This document shows, piece by piece, positions 48,481 through 62,145 of a DNA stretch of 64,000 bases (position 1 is its first letter; every line of letters begins with the position of its first letter). The translations under genes were made by a program, and so were the position numbers. The stretch comes from Varroa destructor (Eukaryota; Arthropoda; Arachnida; Mesostigmata; Varroidae), in NCBI RefSeq assembly GCF_002443255.2, contig NW_019211456.1, positions 36,711,042-36,775,041 on the forward strand, written 5' to 3'. The notes beneath the pieces are model-generated. The model searched no databases, was not told where the DNA came from, and saw only the letters and a program-made list of their open reading frames with translations.

Positions 48481-51400
48481 GTGACTTTTTTTTTTTGCTT
48501 GACGTTTGAACACGTCAACGAGGCTCGCTAATGGATTTTCGCTGATAACGACGACTGCTCTTATCTATTTTGTACCACATAACTACGCACGCGCTAGCCC
48601 TATAAAGCTTGCAAACGTATCTTGTTCACAGCATAGATTTTCTATACTCAGTAATAGTATTGTCCACGAGAAGCGTTAAGAATATGCAATTCGTCCCTTC
48701 GTATGTCTTCTCGATTGCCACATTTCAGCTGTTTTCGCTATTTGTAGTCGCTTAATTGTTTCATTGTTTTTAGGAAAACAAAACGTTCTTCATGGTACAA
48801 AAAGAGCTTAACGATGACACATGGTTTGCACAGCAAAAAGAATTTTACTTGAAGTGTACGCACTTCCATCGTTTCGATAAAGTTGCATCAAAACAGTAAC
48901 ATGGCGACAGTACGCCGCCGGTTCAGTGCGCACAGAACAAGGACTTCTATCAGTTGTTACAAGCCTCGGTTACTTGCTATGGATTCGAACCCATCTATTG
49001 GCAACAACCGATCCCATTTTGGTACGTCGGTAAACTAGTTATGAATAACACAAAAGTGAATGTAATTCTGTTTCCTGTACAATCTATAAAATTGTTATTT
49101 CAGTGTGTTAATTTCCACCCTATACAACAGCTCCCGCTGTAACCGTGAAGCTTTGGCACGCAATACATCTATTCCATATAGATTTAGTTCTAGGATAGCG
49201 ACAACAAACCGACAAATTGACGGGTGGAATCGATGGACAGACAGACAGACAGATCCTCGCCTTTATCGCTCGAAATGAAGTGGTGTTGCAGCCATAATAA
49301 CAACGACGCCAGGATTGTTGTTCGCTGTTTGCCCGTTGTTCCGTCCAAAATCGATTCGACTGTGCGTAGGTAGGGGCATTTCGTTATTACATTAGATCCT
49401 TTGTTGAGTTGAGTTCCTCTCACCCTGAGTTGAATTGTCCTTTGCATCCCAGTCGTTCCTTCGTATTCGAAGGGCAGATAGCCGGCTACGAGCACGGCGG
49501 AAATGGCCTCAGACAAGACGGATTCAAGGGCAAGCGAACAAAACAGAAAATAGACGTTGTTCATTGGTGTTTCCAATCACAGCGGAAATTTCCGCCTCTT
49601 TTCTGAATCAAAATATGCATCCCACATTTTGTTGTTTACTGTTGACAGACCACGATTTTACAATGATGGCAGAAGGTAAATGGCGGGGCAGAGGAGAGTA
49701 CAGCCTCAAACGGCGGCAATGAAAGCTGGGTAACCAAAGTATTATGGCGGATGACACCACACGTATTGCAGCGATTTGGACTAATACTAGAGAAACTTTA
49801 TAAAGCGTCAGCAATGAATATATATGTTTATTATCAAATCATCTTAACTGTGTACATTATAATAGCAGCGTGCCTTCACAAACGATGAGTCTACGATTGT
49901 TAAAATGGCCCTAAGCAGCCGTGGTCGATAGATAGACAAAAACTGAAACTGAAACAATCTGAAAGCACCTTTTTGATTAAATGGTGATAACTGAATAAAT
50001 ACAATAACCAATTGGAACAGTATTTCATGCATGAACGGGCGACGAGATATGGCATACCACTGGCAGGTACTACTGCAGCAGGAAAACACTGACGAATCGC
50101 TTATACTCTGCTGGCTTAGGGCACACGCCACCATGGCAAATAACTAAAATTAAGATTCGCTATTCATATGCGAAACGAACATATTAGCCCCTTAAAAAAG
50201 GGTGCAGCAGGCAGCCAACTAACAGAACAGAAATGTATAGGGTAATGTCAAATCAAATGGAGCTCGTATTCGTATTCTCCACAATTTTTGTGCTGGTAGC
50301 ATCAACTTTGTAGCTCAGTAAGGTGAGAGTTTTAACTTTTCGGCAGTACGCAGCCAAGTAATACTGCGCGGTTAAGAAAAAGTCGAAACTTTTGTAGACT
50401 TTGTAGGCTTCCCTCTTGATACCTTGTATTGGTAACCTCAGTTCCTACGTCTTTTTTAATACACTGTTTGTCTGATGTATATTGCATACGGTCTTCTTCG
50501 TATGGATTTTGAGCACGAAGAAAAAGGTTCCTAAACGTTTGATTGCAGAGTATAGTAGGTCAACAGTAGTGCAGTAGTGGTCTGATGAAAATTTGATTGA
50601 AGTAGATTGGGATATTTCGGCGGATCATTTCAAACGGATGCAATATTCAAATGCAATAACGACAAGCGAGATTTGAAGCAAGGGTTCGAGGTAAACTGTA
50701 AGGCTGCCTTTAGACCGTATTTTAAATGCCAACTTAGGGGATAATCGTTGTCTGTCTAAATGTAATCGTTTCATAACAGTAATTAGGATGATAGTTAGAA
50801 AAACTCATAGGTGTGGATCATATACCATTAAATGTCTAAAAACATGAAAAATGAACTGTAAAAAGTAGCATAGCTTTACTGTAAATAAAACCTAATACCA
50901 ATAAGGAGGCCGAGCATCAATATAAGAGCGGTTGAATGAAGGAAACATGCATTTGATTCACAGAAAAAAATCTCTTCCTAATGTTCGGGTATGGTCCAGT
51001 GGTCGCCGATTTTATGATGTGATAAAATTTATGATGTAAAAAAATAAATACCGTTAATACCGGTACTACTGTCTTCCTATGGGTATACAATCTATATTTC
51101 TAACGATGCTTATACTATTAATTGGAAAGCGTTTTTCTTAAGGCTAAAATAATGATGGTTCTGTTATACGACATGCTTGTTGAATTTATACATGAATTAG
51201 CTAGACTGATACTCAAATTAAGTAAATGTAGCTAATGTAGCCCGATTACAGCGATGATCATTTTATACCTTTTATACATCTTCGCATATAAGATTTTCGG
51301 TGGAAACATTAATACATTAATTGCACGTTCCTGGGTAAACGTTTTCGAATTTACAATTTCTTTTTCTTGCCAGTCACTCGTATTACAACTAATTACTCAA

Positions 51401-52068
51401 TACATTTATTGCGTGCTAAACACCTGAGCTAACTAGTCAAGGAAACTACGTCGTTCCAGTTTTTGAATTTATTGGTCGTAAACTTGGATCTTCAAAAAGT
51501 TGTTGCTGAGAAATATAAATTAACATAATTCTTGTAACTGGAAGATGATTGCAAATAGTGTAACTATAGACGGTAATGGCATGAACTTAGTCAGCACTCA
51601 AACTCCTTTTAGTTAAACAATGATAACTAGTAAGAATGTCTGTAGAACCGTACCATTTCAAGATTACTTGGTATCTTACACAATGTAAAAAATCACTCGG
51701 CAAAAGAGATGTACAAGACGTATGCAAAAAAGGAATTTTCATGCAAGCTTATACTACATACAAATTGCGCGCAGCATCCTCTTCGATATATACTTGCCTA
51801 AACGCATACGTACACGAATAAAACGCTATCTCCAATTACAAAGTCTATTCTGGTTTGACTTAAATCAATAACCCAAAAATATCTCTTCTGCTGTATTCTG
51901 TGAAGTAGCATTCTCTAGAATCCTCAGTCGACAAATCATGTTTCGAAATGAAGTTTATCTCAAGCGTATATCTTTGTACAGGCAGTTTTTGTGATTTGGC
52001 AGGTCTTCAGACAATTTATAATATCGAAGTGCGACTAGTGCAGCATGAGCAGGGTACTTCACTTTCCT
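48481..52068. other. intergenic stretch, no supported gene
   Basis: I see no gene. A minus frame of 128 codons (49190-49576) matches nothing I know and lacks splice context. The Tudor gene 3' UTR should occupy the right-hand edge. Confidence 0.4.
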
Positions 52069-55000
52069 TTACATGAAGATGCTGTTGCCGTCGCTGTCGA
52101 AGAGCTCGACACAAACGGAGATGATTCTCTGAAGGCTACAACGAACGATGACCTCTTTCCCACAATAATTCTGTAGCTGTCTCTCCAACCGATCTAAAAC
52201 CTGATCTGACGCCGGGTTGATCGTGTCTTGCAGGTTGGTCGGGCTACAAGCGGCTTCCGAATTAAACGAAGACACCGCAACGGGCGACGTAATGGAAGTT
52301 TTTACAGTCACTTCCGCTATCGCTTCAGGCACATGCAATGCAATAGCTGGACACCGAAAAGTTTGTTTTACCAGGGAAGATACATCAATGCCTATAACAG
52401 AATAATCAAATCAATTTCGTAAAAGTCACATGCTTACCCTATGTTTCGCTACTTTTTGGTATAGTCTATACGTCGACGGATCCTAAAGATGAATTCGCTT
52501 TTCACTGCGGCACGGCTGGCAAAACAATAACTAAGCTATTATATGATAGCAAAAAAAATAAGTTGTTTACCGAGACTTTATCCTATCATCCAGCTAATCT
52601 GGCTAGACGTTTCACACTTCTTCATTTGTTGAGATAACTAATGATTTTCTTAATAATCTTTTTTCGGTTCTAATAGTTTTTTTATCGATTTCATTTGAAT
52701 TGCTTTCTTAAATGAAACTTGTTTCATGTGCACACTTTTTCTACGTACGACCTATCTCTACGACCTATCTATTTGAAAGATACGCGCCTTTCTGTGTATG
52801 GAAACGTGTGACGTCTATTATTATTGAATCAATTAGCTGCCGGCCTATAAGATTCTATTTAAAACACGTACTACTTACCGTAGTCTATAAGCCTGATAGT
52901 GTAATGCACAGGCGTATGCCGAGCCACGACCTTACCGCGAACCCACTTCCGGTCGCTTCGACTGGGTTTTTCGGCTTCACTTTTAGACTGTAGTATGGAC
53001 ACAGGAACTTCAATAATGGCTGGAGTGCCAACATGATGTGTGAATAGGGGAGTCAAAGCAGTTTTGTTAATATTCTCTAAAATCTCATCAATACGCTGTC
53101 GCTCGGCATACAGTTGGAGAGTAGCCCGCAATTGTCCGCCCTTTTTGCTACTGTCTCCATCGTCAACGGTGTCTCTCGAGTCTTGACTTTTTTGTAACCT
53201 TAGATATTTGCGGGAAACTTTAAGAAGCCGCGCATCGACGAACTCTACCTCATTGCCGTTTCGTGGCAGCAACAATGTGTTTTTCACGAACCGCGGACTC
53301 CAAAATGTCGCCATACCCTCTTCAAATAACTGTGGAACGATATCACCGCGTTCATTGCACAGCACTGATAGATGACAAATCTCGCCTGGGACGTCCTCGT
53401 CAGCACCAGACATTAACAAATGGCAGCGAAGAATCCCATCTGCGAAAAAGCGTGCATGCAAATACACGAGACAAAATTGATACGAGACTATATCAACAAC
53501 TATTTTTATTATTAATTATAGTAAAATATTTTCAGATTTAATGTGAAACTCACACGTCTTTAGTCGAGCAGCTTTTTTTTTTATAATGGATGACTCGGCT
53601 CATACAATAGAATTTTTCTCTTCATATGGATGCGGATGAAGGCTTCGGTTCTTTAAGCATTAGAGTAACTTATATTTACTGAGAAGTGTATGTACTTAAA
53701 TAGGTTACGTTGCGCGATATATGAAGCGCCGCAAAGTGGAAAAACGATAGGTACCGTTTTATGTTAGTTACTCGCTAAGTGCAATGCTACTAAAACAAGA
53801 TGAAATCGAATATAATGGCGAGCGCTTTTTACTGTAATGCTAAAAGAAACAACATTTGCCTTGTTTTTTTATCACCACCCTGTGAGAAACCTTTTTTGGG
53901 CCTATTCTTATAATTTAAGGCTATCATAAACTGTTAGACCATGAACATGAACATGAAAAGTACAGGGCGTTCGATATTATTAGGAAACACTTTGGTATAT
54001 CTTTTATTGGAAGGGACATTCATTGTTCGCTATTCTCGCTATTGGGAGGAAGCCAGTTCGTCCACAAACACAACCACTGTCCTATTACAATAAAGGTATA
54101 ATGTTCTTCTCTCGGGCATACAATTGAAGAGTCTGCACACTTGCGCATACACAAAAGAGGTACCTAGTACAAGAGACAACGTTATGTAGCATATGCCGTG
54201 TTCATGGGATTAGTAGTTCATGGAATCCATGTGTAGCTGTTCAATGGGCACAATTAAAATAGCTCGCAAAAACTTAGGATGTTGATGCACAAGTTAGTGG
54301 CTATTTTTAAAAAAGGCTACCTATCGATAATAGTGTCATCTAGATAAATTTCAAGTGTCAGGTTTTTCAAGTCATTTACACGCTTTAGTCTTTTTTAGTC
54401 GACTGGACCTTTGAAATTTTCATCCTATTTCCATGCTGAAATTTTAGTTAGCTCAATTTTTTGTGTTTGGTGAGTCTGAGCAGGATTCAAATGAGTCTAC
54501 GTGAATAGCATGACTTCGCTTACCGGTACTTAACAAGTTATTAATTAGCAAGCTTCAAATAAATTTTTATTTAGTTGCCCTTGCTAATAGTAGTCAAATG
54601 CTTCACAGGTCAACGACATAATATCCTAAGCAGGGCGAGAATATAGAAACAAAAGAATACACTGCGCCATATTTTTCACGCCAATCTTGTTGATCTTATA
54701 AGATTAATTTTAGAGATTTACCAATCGTACCAAAGGCGGTACCAATGGGTAACCCACGGCATGATATTTACCTCAATTTCTTCCACATGCGATGCACCTA
54801 TAATGTATTGTCAGGCTCATGGAAACCCTGTTTCCTGCAGAGCCTATGGTGAAACTCATGCATCGATAAGCGAGTGACAACATGGATTTAGAGAAATGAT
54901 TATGATTGAAAAGTAGTTGTGAGTGATATAAGATCCCAACTGAAGCGATCGCAGGAAATGAAAATTACACTGAATGAACACACTCAGGAGCGCCGTCCTA

Positions 55001-58000
55001 TGCGCAAAATGTTCAGCCGAATATCTGTTTCCATTGTCCAATGTGATTTGTTATTATCATTATTATTATTATTATGCCAATATGTGTTTGTTCTAAATTA
55101 AGTTGAAAAATGTTCACATGATATTGTCCACTACCTCGTTTATAGGAAATCAAAATAACAAAAAAATCTATATATTTCATTGAATTTTTACAGTAAAAAA
55201 AAAAAAAATACACTGACCGAATATCGGTAGAATTTCTCGAGGTTGCTTCTGCGTATGTACAACTCGAACTCTATGATCGTTTGCTCGAAGGTTCAAAATG
55301 ATCGCTAGAGCAGGGATCTGATCTAACGAAACTGTCGATGGCAGCTCGAACAGAGATTTACCGGGCACCTGAGTAACTTCGCCAGTATCAACTAAGAAAA
55401 CAGAATATAGATTTGTTGATTCGTCGAACGAAAGCAGTCTGACCCTATGAAACACCGTACGTGGGTGATCAATACGGGCCACGGCAATCGGCACAGGTAG
55501 TTGTTGCGATACGGTAGGTTGAATAACCCGAAGGTCGGTTGCGTTTTGGAGTACCGCCATTCGATCAGAGAGTATCTGCGAGACTTCAGCCATCGACTGC
55601 TTTACGACACAAACCTGTAATTGAAAATATTTATTTTCAAAGAATCTAGTCGAGAGCTCCAATCCATCCTCGCCAATAGTCTGCATACAAATGTTGATAA
55701 CTGTCTGTTCGCTTTAATAAAAAATAACACTGCTAATGATTTGTTTCGTACGACTGGGATCAGAGTAGTCGTACGGTAGCTATCTATGCTATGAATTTTC
55801 CAAATGTAGAAGTTGTTTAAGCATCTCGCTTAAGTGCGCGGAACTACGCATACCTACACAAACGCATACAGCTGGACCACCTCGATAGACCTTTATATTG
55901 TAAATAAAGTGAAAACTTCGTCACGATGTCGATTTCGCTCTCAGCGAAAACTGTAATCAACTTAGTAATGTAAACAGAAGCGCCAATTCGAATTATCAAG
56001 TTTTGTTGCTATTACCTATTGAACTATCTATATAGGGCTATGGTTTATACGAATATATGTATCTACCTTAGTAGGGCTGTAGAGCCATGTAACAAATACA
56101 TCAAAGCTCGTTTCCGTGGCAACCAAGGATGTCGCAGACGCACTGAAGTAGTCATCTTCAACATGGGCTAGAGTAACCTGGTCGATGCCATTCACATGAT
56201 CTCTACTTTTCGCGGAAAGCTGGCCCACTTCAATAGGCTGCGCCTGCTCTACGGGGCTGTCTGGCTTTACCAAACACGCATCTTTTATCTCTTCGCGATC
56301 TTTAACATCATTGCGATTTTCAATAGTGCTTTCTGTATCATCCTTTTCTGGGTTAAGGACTTTCTTGTTAGATGCCTCATTTTCCAATGTTTCTTGCGAT
56401 TTCGAGCAAGCAACAACGGCCTTAGCTTCATCTCCGTTGGTCAAAGGTACTTGTTCAGAGCTCGGATCTTCTGCGGCAACGTCTTCTTCTAACGCTGCCG
56501 GATGGTATGCAGCGATAGTGCAATTTTTCTCCTTTAGAATCACGTCAACGTATTCGTCAACCGTTTCAGTGAAGCGCGTCCGTGGAACACGAATGCCGAG
56601 CCGGTCGAGGTTTGCGAATCGTTTGATTAATCGCGGTGGGCAACAGGGGACAACGTGCATCGACCCATAATCCAAAGAAAGAATGGTGTACTCACTATCA
56701 TGAATTTTAGTTACTTCTCCGCGGTAGAACGAGCCCTCGTCACAGAAAGCGACCAGGTCACCAACTTGAACATTTTTGTCTTCTGATTTGGTTGAACGCG
56801 CCTTATAATAATTCGTCATGGCATGATTTAGATTCTCCAATTCAAGTTCGTCCACTCGACAGAACTGTAGTCCAATATGCGCGCCGTCATCTACAGTTAT
56901 GTACATTCTTTCGGCATGATCAAGGATTACAGGATATTTAACATTTGTTGCAAGCTCATCATCATTATCATGATTAGTGGTATCCAGAGAACATTTTCCG
57001 GTGACTACATTGTCGTTTACAGACACACGGCTGCCATGATTAGCTATGCTCCCAGTGGATCCTTTCACTAATTCATTATGATGCTCAGAGCTTTCCTCCA
57101 ATCTTATGGCGGCATCAGATTTGCCTTCGATACTCGATACATCTTCCATTTGTGTCTGTGTGTCTAAAGGTTCGTCCGATTTCTGAATTTCCTTTTTTGG
57201 TTTTTGGTCAGACTTCAACTCGAAAGAGTATTCAGCAATACCGTCCTTTTGACATTTTTCTAGCTTCGTAGCGATAAAAGACGTTTCCTTTGCAAGATAT
57301 AACTGATCCGGCTTAAGACTGCACCTTAAACCGTATTGAGGATACCCCACAAATTCATCAGGCAATAGTGCGAGATCAGAAATCGGCACTTTTGACAGTA
57401 CACCATAATCGACCTGCATCACGAGAGCATCACTACTCGTTAGGTCGCAGACAATACCACGGTAAAACCCGCAGGAATTTTCGTCTTCTATTCGAACTGC
57501 TACCAAGGTTCCCTTTGAGATTTCGTTGATTGGTACAGGTATTCTGCCGTTTTGCATCTTAATTGTGAGGTTAAGGCTGAGGTCGCAAAGTTCATTGATG
57601 TTATACTTTCCCAGCTGAACAGGAATGACTGTCGGATTATCCTGATCGATCTCGTTAACCCAGAGTTCTTCTTCAGCGCCCAACTCCAAAGGCGGATAGG
57701 ATCGGGGAGGCAACTCGATAGTGCTACCGTCAAGAGTTTTACTATCATCCTGTTTACCATCAATACGGGCCACGGAATATAGTGACATGCCGCATCCTTT
57801 CGGAACTGACCGGGAAAGAATTTTTAGGGAGTATTCCTTATTCAACTCTAACTTTGGTGATGCGTTTTCCAGCACACAATGAAACGCCATACACGGCGTG
57901 TCGCTTGCATAGCCTGGATCCAGTGGCCATATCTTTTCAACGGGTATATCATCAATCGAGCCGTAGTCAACACAACGGACAGTGGCGATACCGTCGTTAA

Positions 58001-61000
58001 TATCTAGAACCAGGGCCCGACAAAATGTTCCGTCGATCTCCACAACTACGAAATCTCCTTTCTTTATTGACTTAAACGGTGCTCGGGAAGAACTGTTCAA
58101 TTCGTGTAATAGTTCCTCCATTGCTTCAACATTACCACGCTTAAGCTGGACGCCGTAAGTCGAATCAACACCGATGAAATACACAAATACGTCTTCTGTG
58201 TCACGAATATCCTCTGTCAGTGTTATCGCTCCATTCATTGAACTCATGCTTCCTGTCGACGCCTTTGGAGATTGTGCCGGTATTGTTGTATGCACTCCGT
58301 CTGAGTTTCCTGATGTTGTTCCACAGACGGTTGAGACTGCTGTTGTTGTCGTCGTCGTCGGGATGTGAGCGGGCGCAGGACTACTTTCAGTCGTCCCTGA
58401 CGTATCGATTAGAGTGGCTACCCAAGTTCTTGATAGTGAATCAGTCGAATCGACACGGTCAATTCTGACATCAAGTTCCGCGTCAACTTCTACATTTTTT
58501 AGATCAGGTAACTTGAGTAAAACAGCAAAGGCCTCGACTTTGGCTAAATCGGCACTGAGTGCCTTGATATTGCTAACAGGCACATGTTCGAAGGAGCCAT
58601 AGTCGACAAACTCGACCTCTATTCGACCTTCATCGTTTTTTTCTCTGTCCTCGTTAGTGTCGGTCGTGACTAGCCCCCGACACCAGGAGGGCTCGATAGC
58701 CGAGAACGCCAGGACGTATTCGCCTCGCTTGGGTCGTCTTTTCATAGATTTCGCCCTTTCAGCTTTCTCTTGCACCTCGGTTTCAAATTCATTAAATTTG
58801 TCAGACAAGTCAGAACGAATCAGCTGAACTCCAACGACCCCCTTCGCCTCATTGATTTCAACGAGGATCACGCGCTCTGTTTCTTCGAGTTTAGGGGAAG
58901 GAACCAGAACGCACTCTTCTTCGGGAAAGAATGCTTTAACAAGCTTGGCATGGTCTTGAAGCTCTTTCGGTATAAGGCGAGCATGGAGACAATATTCTCC
59001 CTGTATAGTAATCACTTCAATATCCTCAAGAGTCCTTATATCGTCATCAACAACGTGACAGCTTTCCTTAAGCATAATCTGGACGGCCACCCGTGGCCAC
59101 TTTTCAATTAACTCCTCGTGCAGTGGTTCGAGTGAACTTTTTTCAACTGTTTGGAGCCCGCCATGGTCGAGCAGTTCGACCATACAAACATTGGTGCTAT
59201 ATACATCCACAACGACGACACGCATTGATATGCCTTGAGAGACAAAGACCGCCAAGTCACCTACTGAGGGTTCATCGTTAGGAAATTTTGCACCAGCCGG
59301 CGCGAATTTTGAAATTTCATCACTAATATCTGTGAGTATTTGCTCCGGGAAAATGCATAACTGGGCATAAATCTTAGTGTCCAGGTGCGACACGATGTAA
59401 ATCTCCTCGCAGGATTTCAATTTGGGAAACGGCACACGTTTCTCCAACATCTGTAACAGAATAATTTAAGTTGCACGCAATATGTATCATATTGGCACCA
59501 CACAAAAATCGCTGACATCTTCAACAATAGTAGCCTACTATGTGAACTTACTTATAGAAAGTAACAATTTCCCCATTAACCATCTGATTAAATTTTGACA
59601 GCAAGCGAATATATCTAAAAGTAATTTTTATCTGTTGTTAGCTACGTCTTCAGTATTAACAAACATTTGAATTTTCTCCAATAGCTAACCACCCATTCGT
59701 TTTCTACTAACCTTTTTATGTAAGAGTGAATATTCGTAAAATTCTATATACATGTATAGAAATAAACAACGTTCGTACAATAGCATTGTGCCGTTGGAAT
59801 ATATCTTGATTGTGGATTTCGCTTAGGACCCTTATAAACTCATACATTCTTTGAGGCTGTTTCTACTCTTAAAGCCTATGGCAATTTTATGGAAATGAGT
59901 TACAATTTAGCTTTTTCTGCTTCCAAAGAGTCATACAATTATAGAACTAAAAGGTGCTAAGTACGGGAAAAATAATGTTGAACATAATTGCTTTTTTGAA
60001 AAATCGATGTCATGTAATAATAATATAGTAGTTCAATATGATAATTATTCTGACAATCGGTAATTAATTGTATGAGCGATAAAAAAATTAATTTGTCAGC
60101 ACACATTGTACTAGTTGAAAATTTGTCTCATATAAAAAAAGGTCATTACCGTTACCTCAACTTAACGCGATCACAACATCATCTATTTGCATTCTCAAAA
60201 GTGCTTAGTAGTTGGTAACGGACTTTACCAGTTACCACTTATTTTCAACTACGAAGTATCCTCTGTCACTTCACACTATTGCTTTATTATAAAAATATTA
60301 TTTCTTTACACAATCAGTTTATAAGATTAAAGACATTATTCTGGTGGCGACGATCGATACTGGCGTATTCTATGCTAGTGCAGTAGCGTAAGCAGAAAAC
60401 TAGCGAAATTAGAGCGCAGAATACCTTATCCAATGCTTCTACTTCTTAACAAGATAGCGACTTGCACGGTAAATAACTGCCTACTATTTCTTGGGACAAT
60501 ATGCGCAATAATTTCGTGTGCGAGCCTTAGTTCGGCGACATGTCAGTGTAACAATTACAAAGTTCTGTGCGTTTATTGTTAGTGTTAACGTATTTTCATG
60601 CAGCAGACGATACGACCGTCCATGTTTGTTTAGGTAGGTATGGAAGGGACTAACTGTTGTACGTCCGGTACCGCCGCTAGATATTCCATCACACGAATGC
60701 GCCCTGCATGAAATGTTTACGATGCTCCCAGCACGAAACGCGTGAAGCAGACGGTACAACTATTCATCTAACTATATAATGATTGTCGTCTGTTTCTTAC
60801 TCGCTTCAATCAATGCTATTTCAGTATCTACTAATGGTTTTTCTCTTATAATTGCTTTATTTCAATAAGATCTAATCACGTTTTTCAATCAAGTTTTTAC
60901 TTTTTGTTATTCAGAGCATTTTATACTTGGCCAGTAGATTAAATAAATATAATATACTATATATTAGCCAATATAATATAATATATATACCAGATACCAG

Positions 61001-61465
61001 AAGTCCGAAATTATTTAGGGGTAAGATAAAAATAAGTCGCTGTTAGAATCTGCCTTTTTTAAAGCCGCGCCCTGATTTGCCCCTACTGCCAAACTGAGCT
61101 AAGTGGCCTCCAGTCGAACTTAATTAAACCGCTTTTATTTTTCTCACCCTATTTCTGTTTATTTATATATCCCCGATCAATCAAGTTCATATTTTACTAT
61201 ATATGTACGAATAACGTTGCTGCTGTTGAGAACAGGAACTTATTTGCATCATGATAACTATCCAGACCTTACTTAAGTTGCATGCTTATTTCAATAGCAA
61301 TTGATGGGTATCCTTGACCAATCATTAGCGAAAAATTCAAAAAAAATTCGCTGGTTAATTCTAGTCTTACCTGAGCAGGTAGCTTCGACCTGCCAGGAAA
61401 AAGCAATCCATCTGTCGGGCCGAGTTGTCGATTTGCATGCAGATTACCGATATCTACTGGAAGAC
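52069..61465 (-). CDS. multi-Tudor-domain protein (Tudor/TDRD family), 5' end unresolved
   Basis: I assign five coding exons, 5' to 3': 61371-61465, 56067-59450, 55218-55680, 52879-53439 and 52069-52391. All four junctions agree in phase (0, 0, 1, 1), and the last rebuilds a Tudor core, RLIDY-G-IDVSSL. About 1600 residues are visible. Tudor cores in the large exon (numbered from its first Met) are near 63-110 (LLDHGG), 241-300 (FVDYGS), 463-512 (CVDYGS), 645-698 (VDYGVL) and 895-945 (LDYGSM). Exon three adds a sixth (FLVDTGEV), and exons four and five a seventh (WVRGKVV...LIDYGI). Each core is followed by a spacer with SN-like strands, as in extended Tudor domains. By family it would bind methylated Argonaute/Piwi or Vasa proteins in germ granules for piRNA silencing. 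Thr-rich and acidic linkers separate the repeats. The first exon begins in phase 2, so at least one 5' exon is missing. The exact orthologue (Tud, TDRD1 or TDRD6-like) is not decided. Confidence 0.85.
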
Positions 61466-62145
61466 CTGAAACACTGAGTTATAGCAAACAGTGATGACAG
61501 GCTGCGATGTGTGAAGTAAGCGAAATCTACAACAATGAAATCTAGAAGACATATGTCTTCGACGTCACTATAAAAACATGTATTTTGCAATGGAAAAAAG
61601 TACTGTTTATCAAAGTGTCGCGCTGACTTTTATTGCGAATGAACCAATTTGCTCGTCCTAAACTATCCTATCTTTTTCTGTGCAATTGGTGAACTGTAAC
61701 ATCAGCTAACAGAGGATAACTACAATAGTACATTTTTCTGGTGAAAGTGGAGGTAAAACTCAATCATACTCTTTTATAATAGGTGCATACAATCTGGATC
61801 TCATGTTAAGGCTGCAACGACGAAAGATCTATTTAGCATCAAATTGGGTAATCAGCACTAATTGGGCTTTATTCACTATTACGCATATGTTTGTACGTTC
61901 GTTCATGTGTGAAACGACTGTGACCCGCCTGTGTTTTTGAATTGGACGCACTGTTTCATCTAGTCATCACGTTGGGATCACATGGAACTGTTGTTGACGT
62001 CTCTGCGCGGGTCCGATTGCGCAGAGCGGACTCTGCGTTATTCGAGGCTCAATACGGAAAGACGTGCTTTCTATTGGTAATGCTCGTTCTAGACACTGTA
62101 TCGTCGTTGTAATAAGCTGCTTTTTTTGTTAACTTATTTTTGCAT
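61466..62145. promoter_or_regulatory. region between divergent Tudor and RCC1L genes
   Basis: About 680 bases separate the first Tudor exon found (minus) from the first RCC1L exon modelled (plus). It probably contains the missing Tudor 5' exon and a shared or paired promoter. Part of it (61,990-62,060) is locally GC-richer. No specific motif is assigned. A possible tiny start exon on the minus strand (ATGAACGAAC near 61,904) would be in phase, but its donor is weak. Confidence 0.3.

Noticed and set aside
48965..49000. B-box-like GGGTTCGAATCC on the minus strand, possible tRNA
   Set aside because: The T stem pairs poorly and no A box or acceptor stem is found at the right distance.
49190..49576. 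128-codon minus-strand frame
   Set aside because: No domain or splice context; repeated GTTGTTC-like words make chance openness likely.
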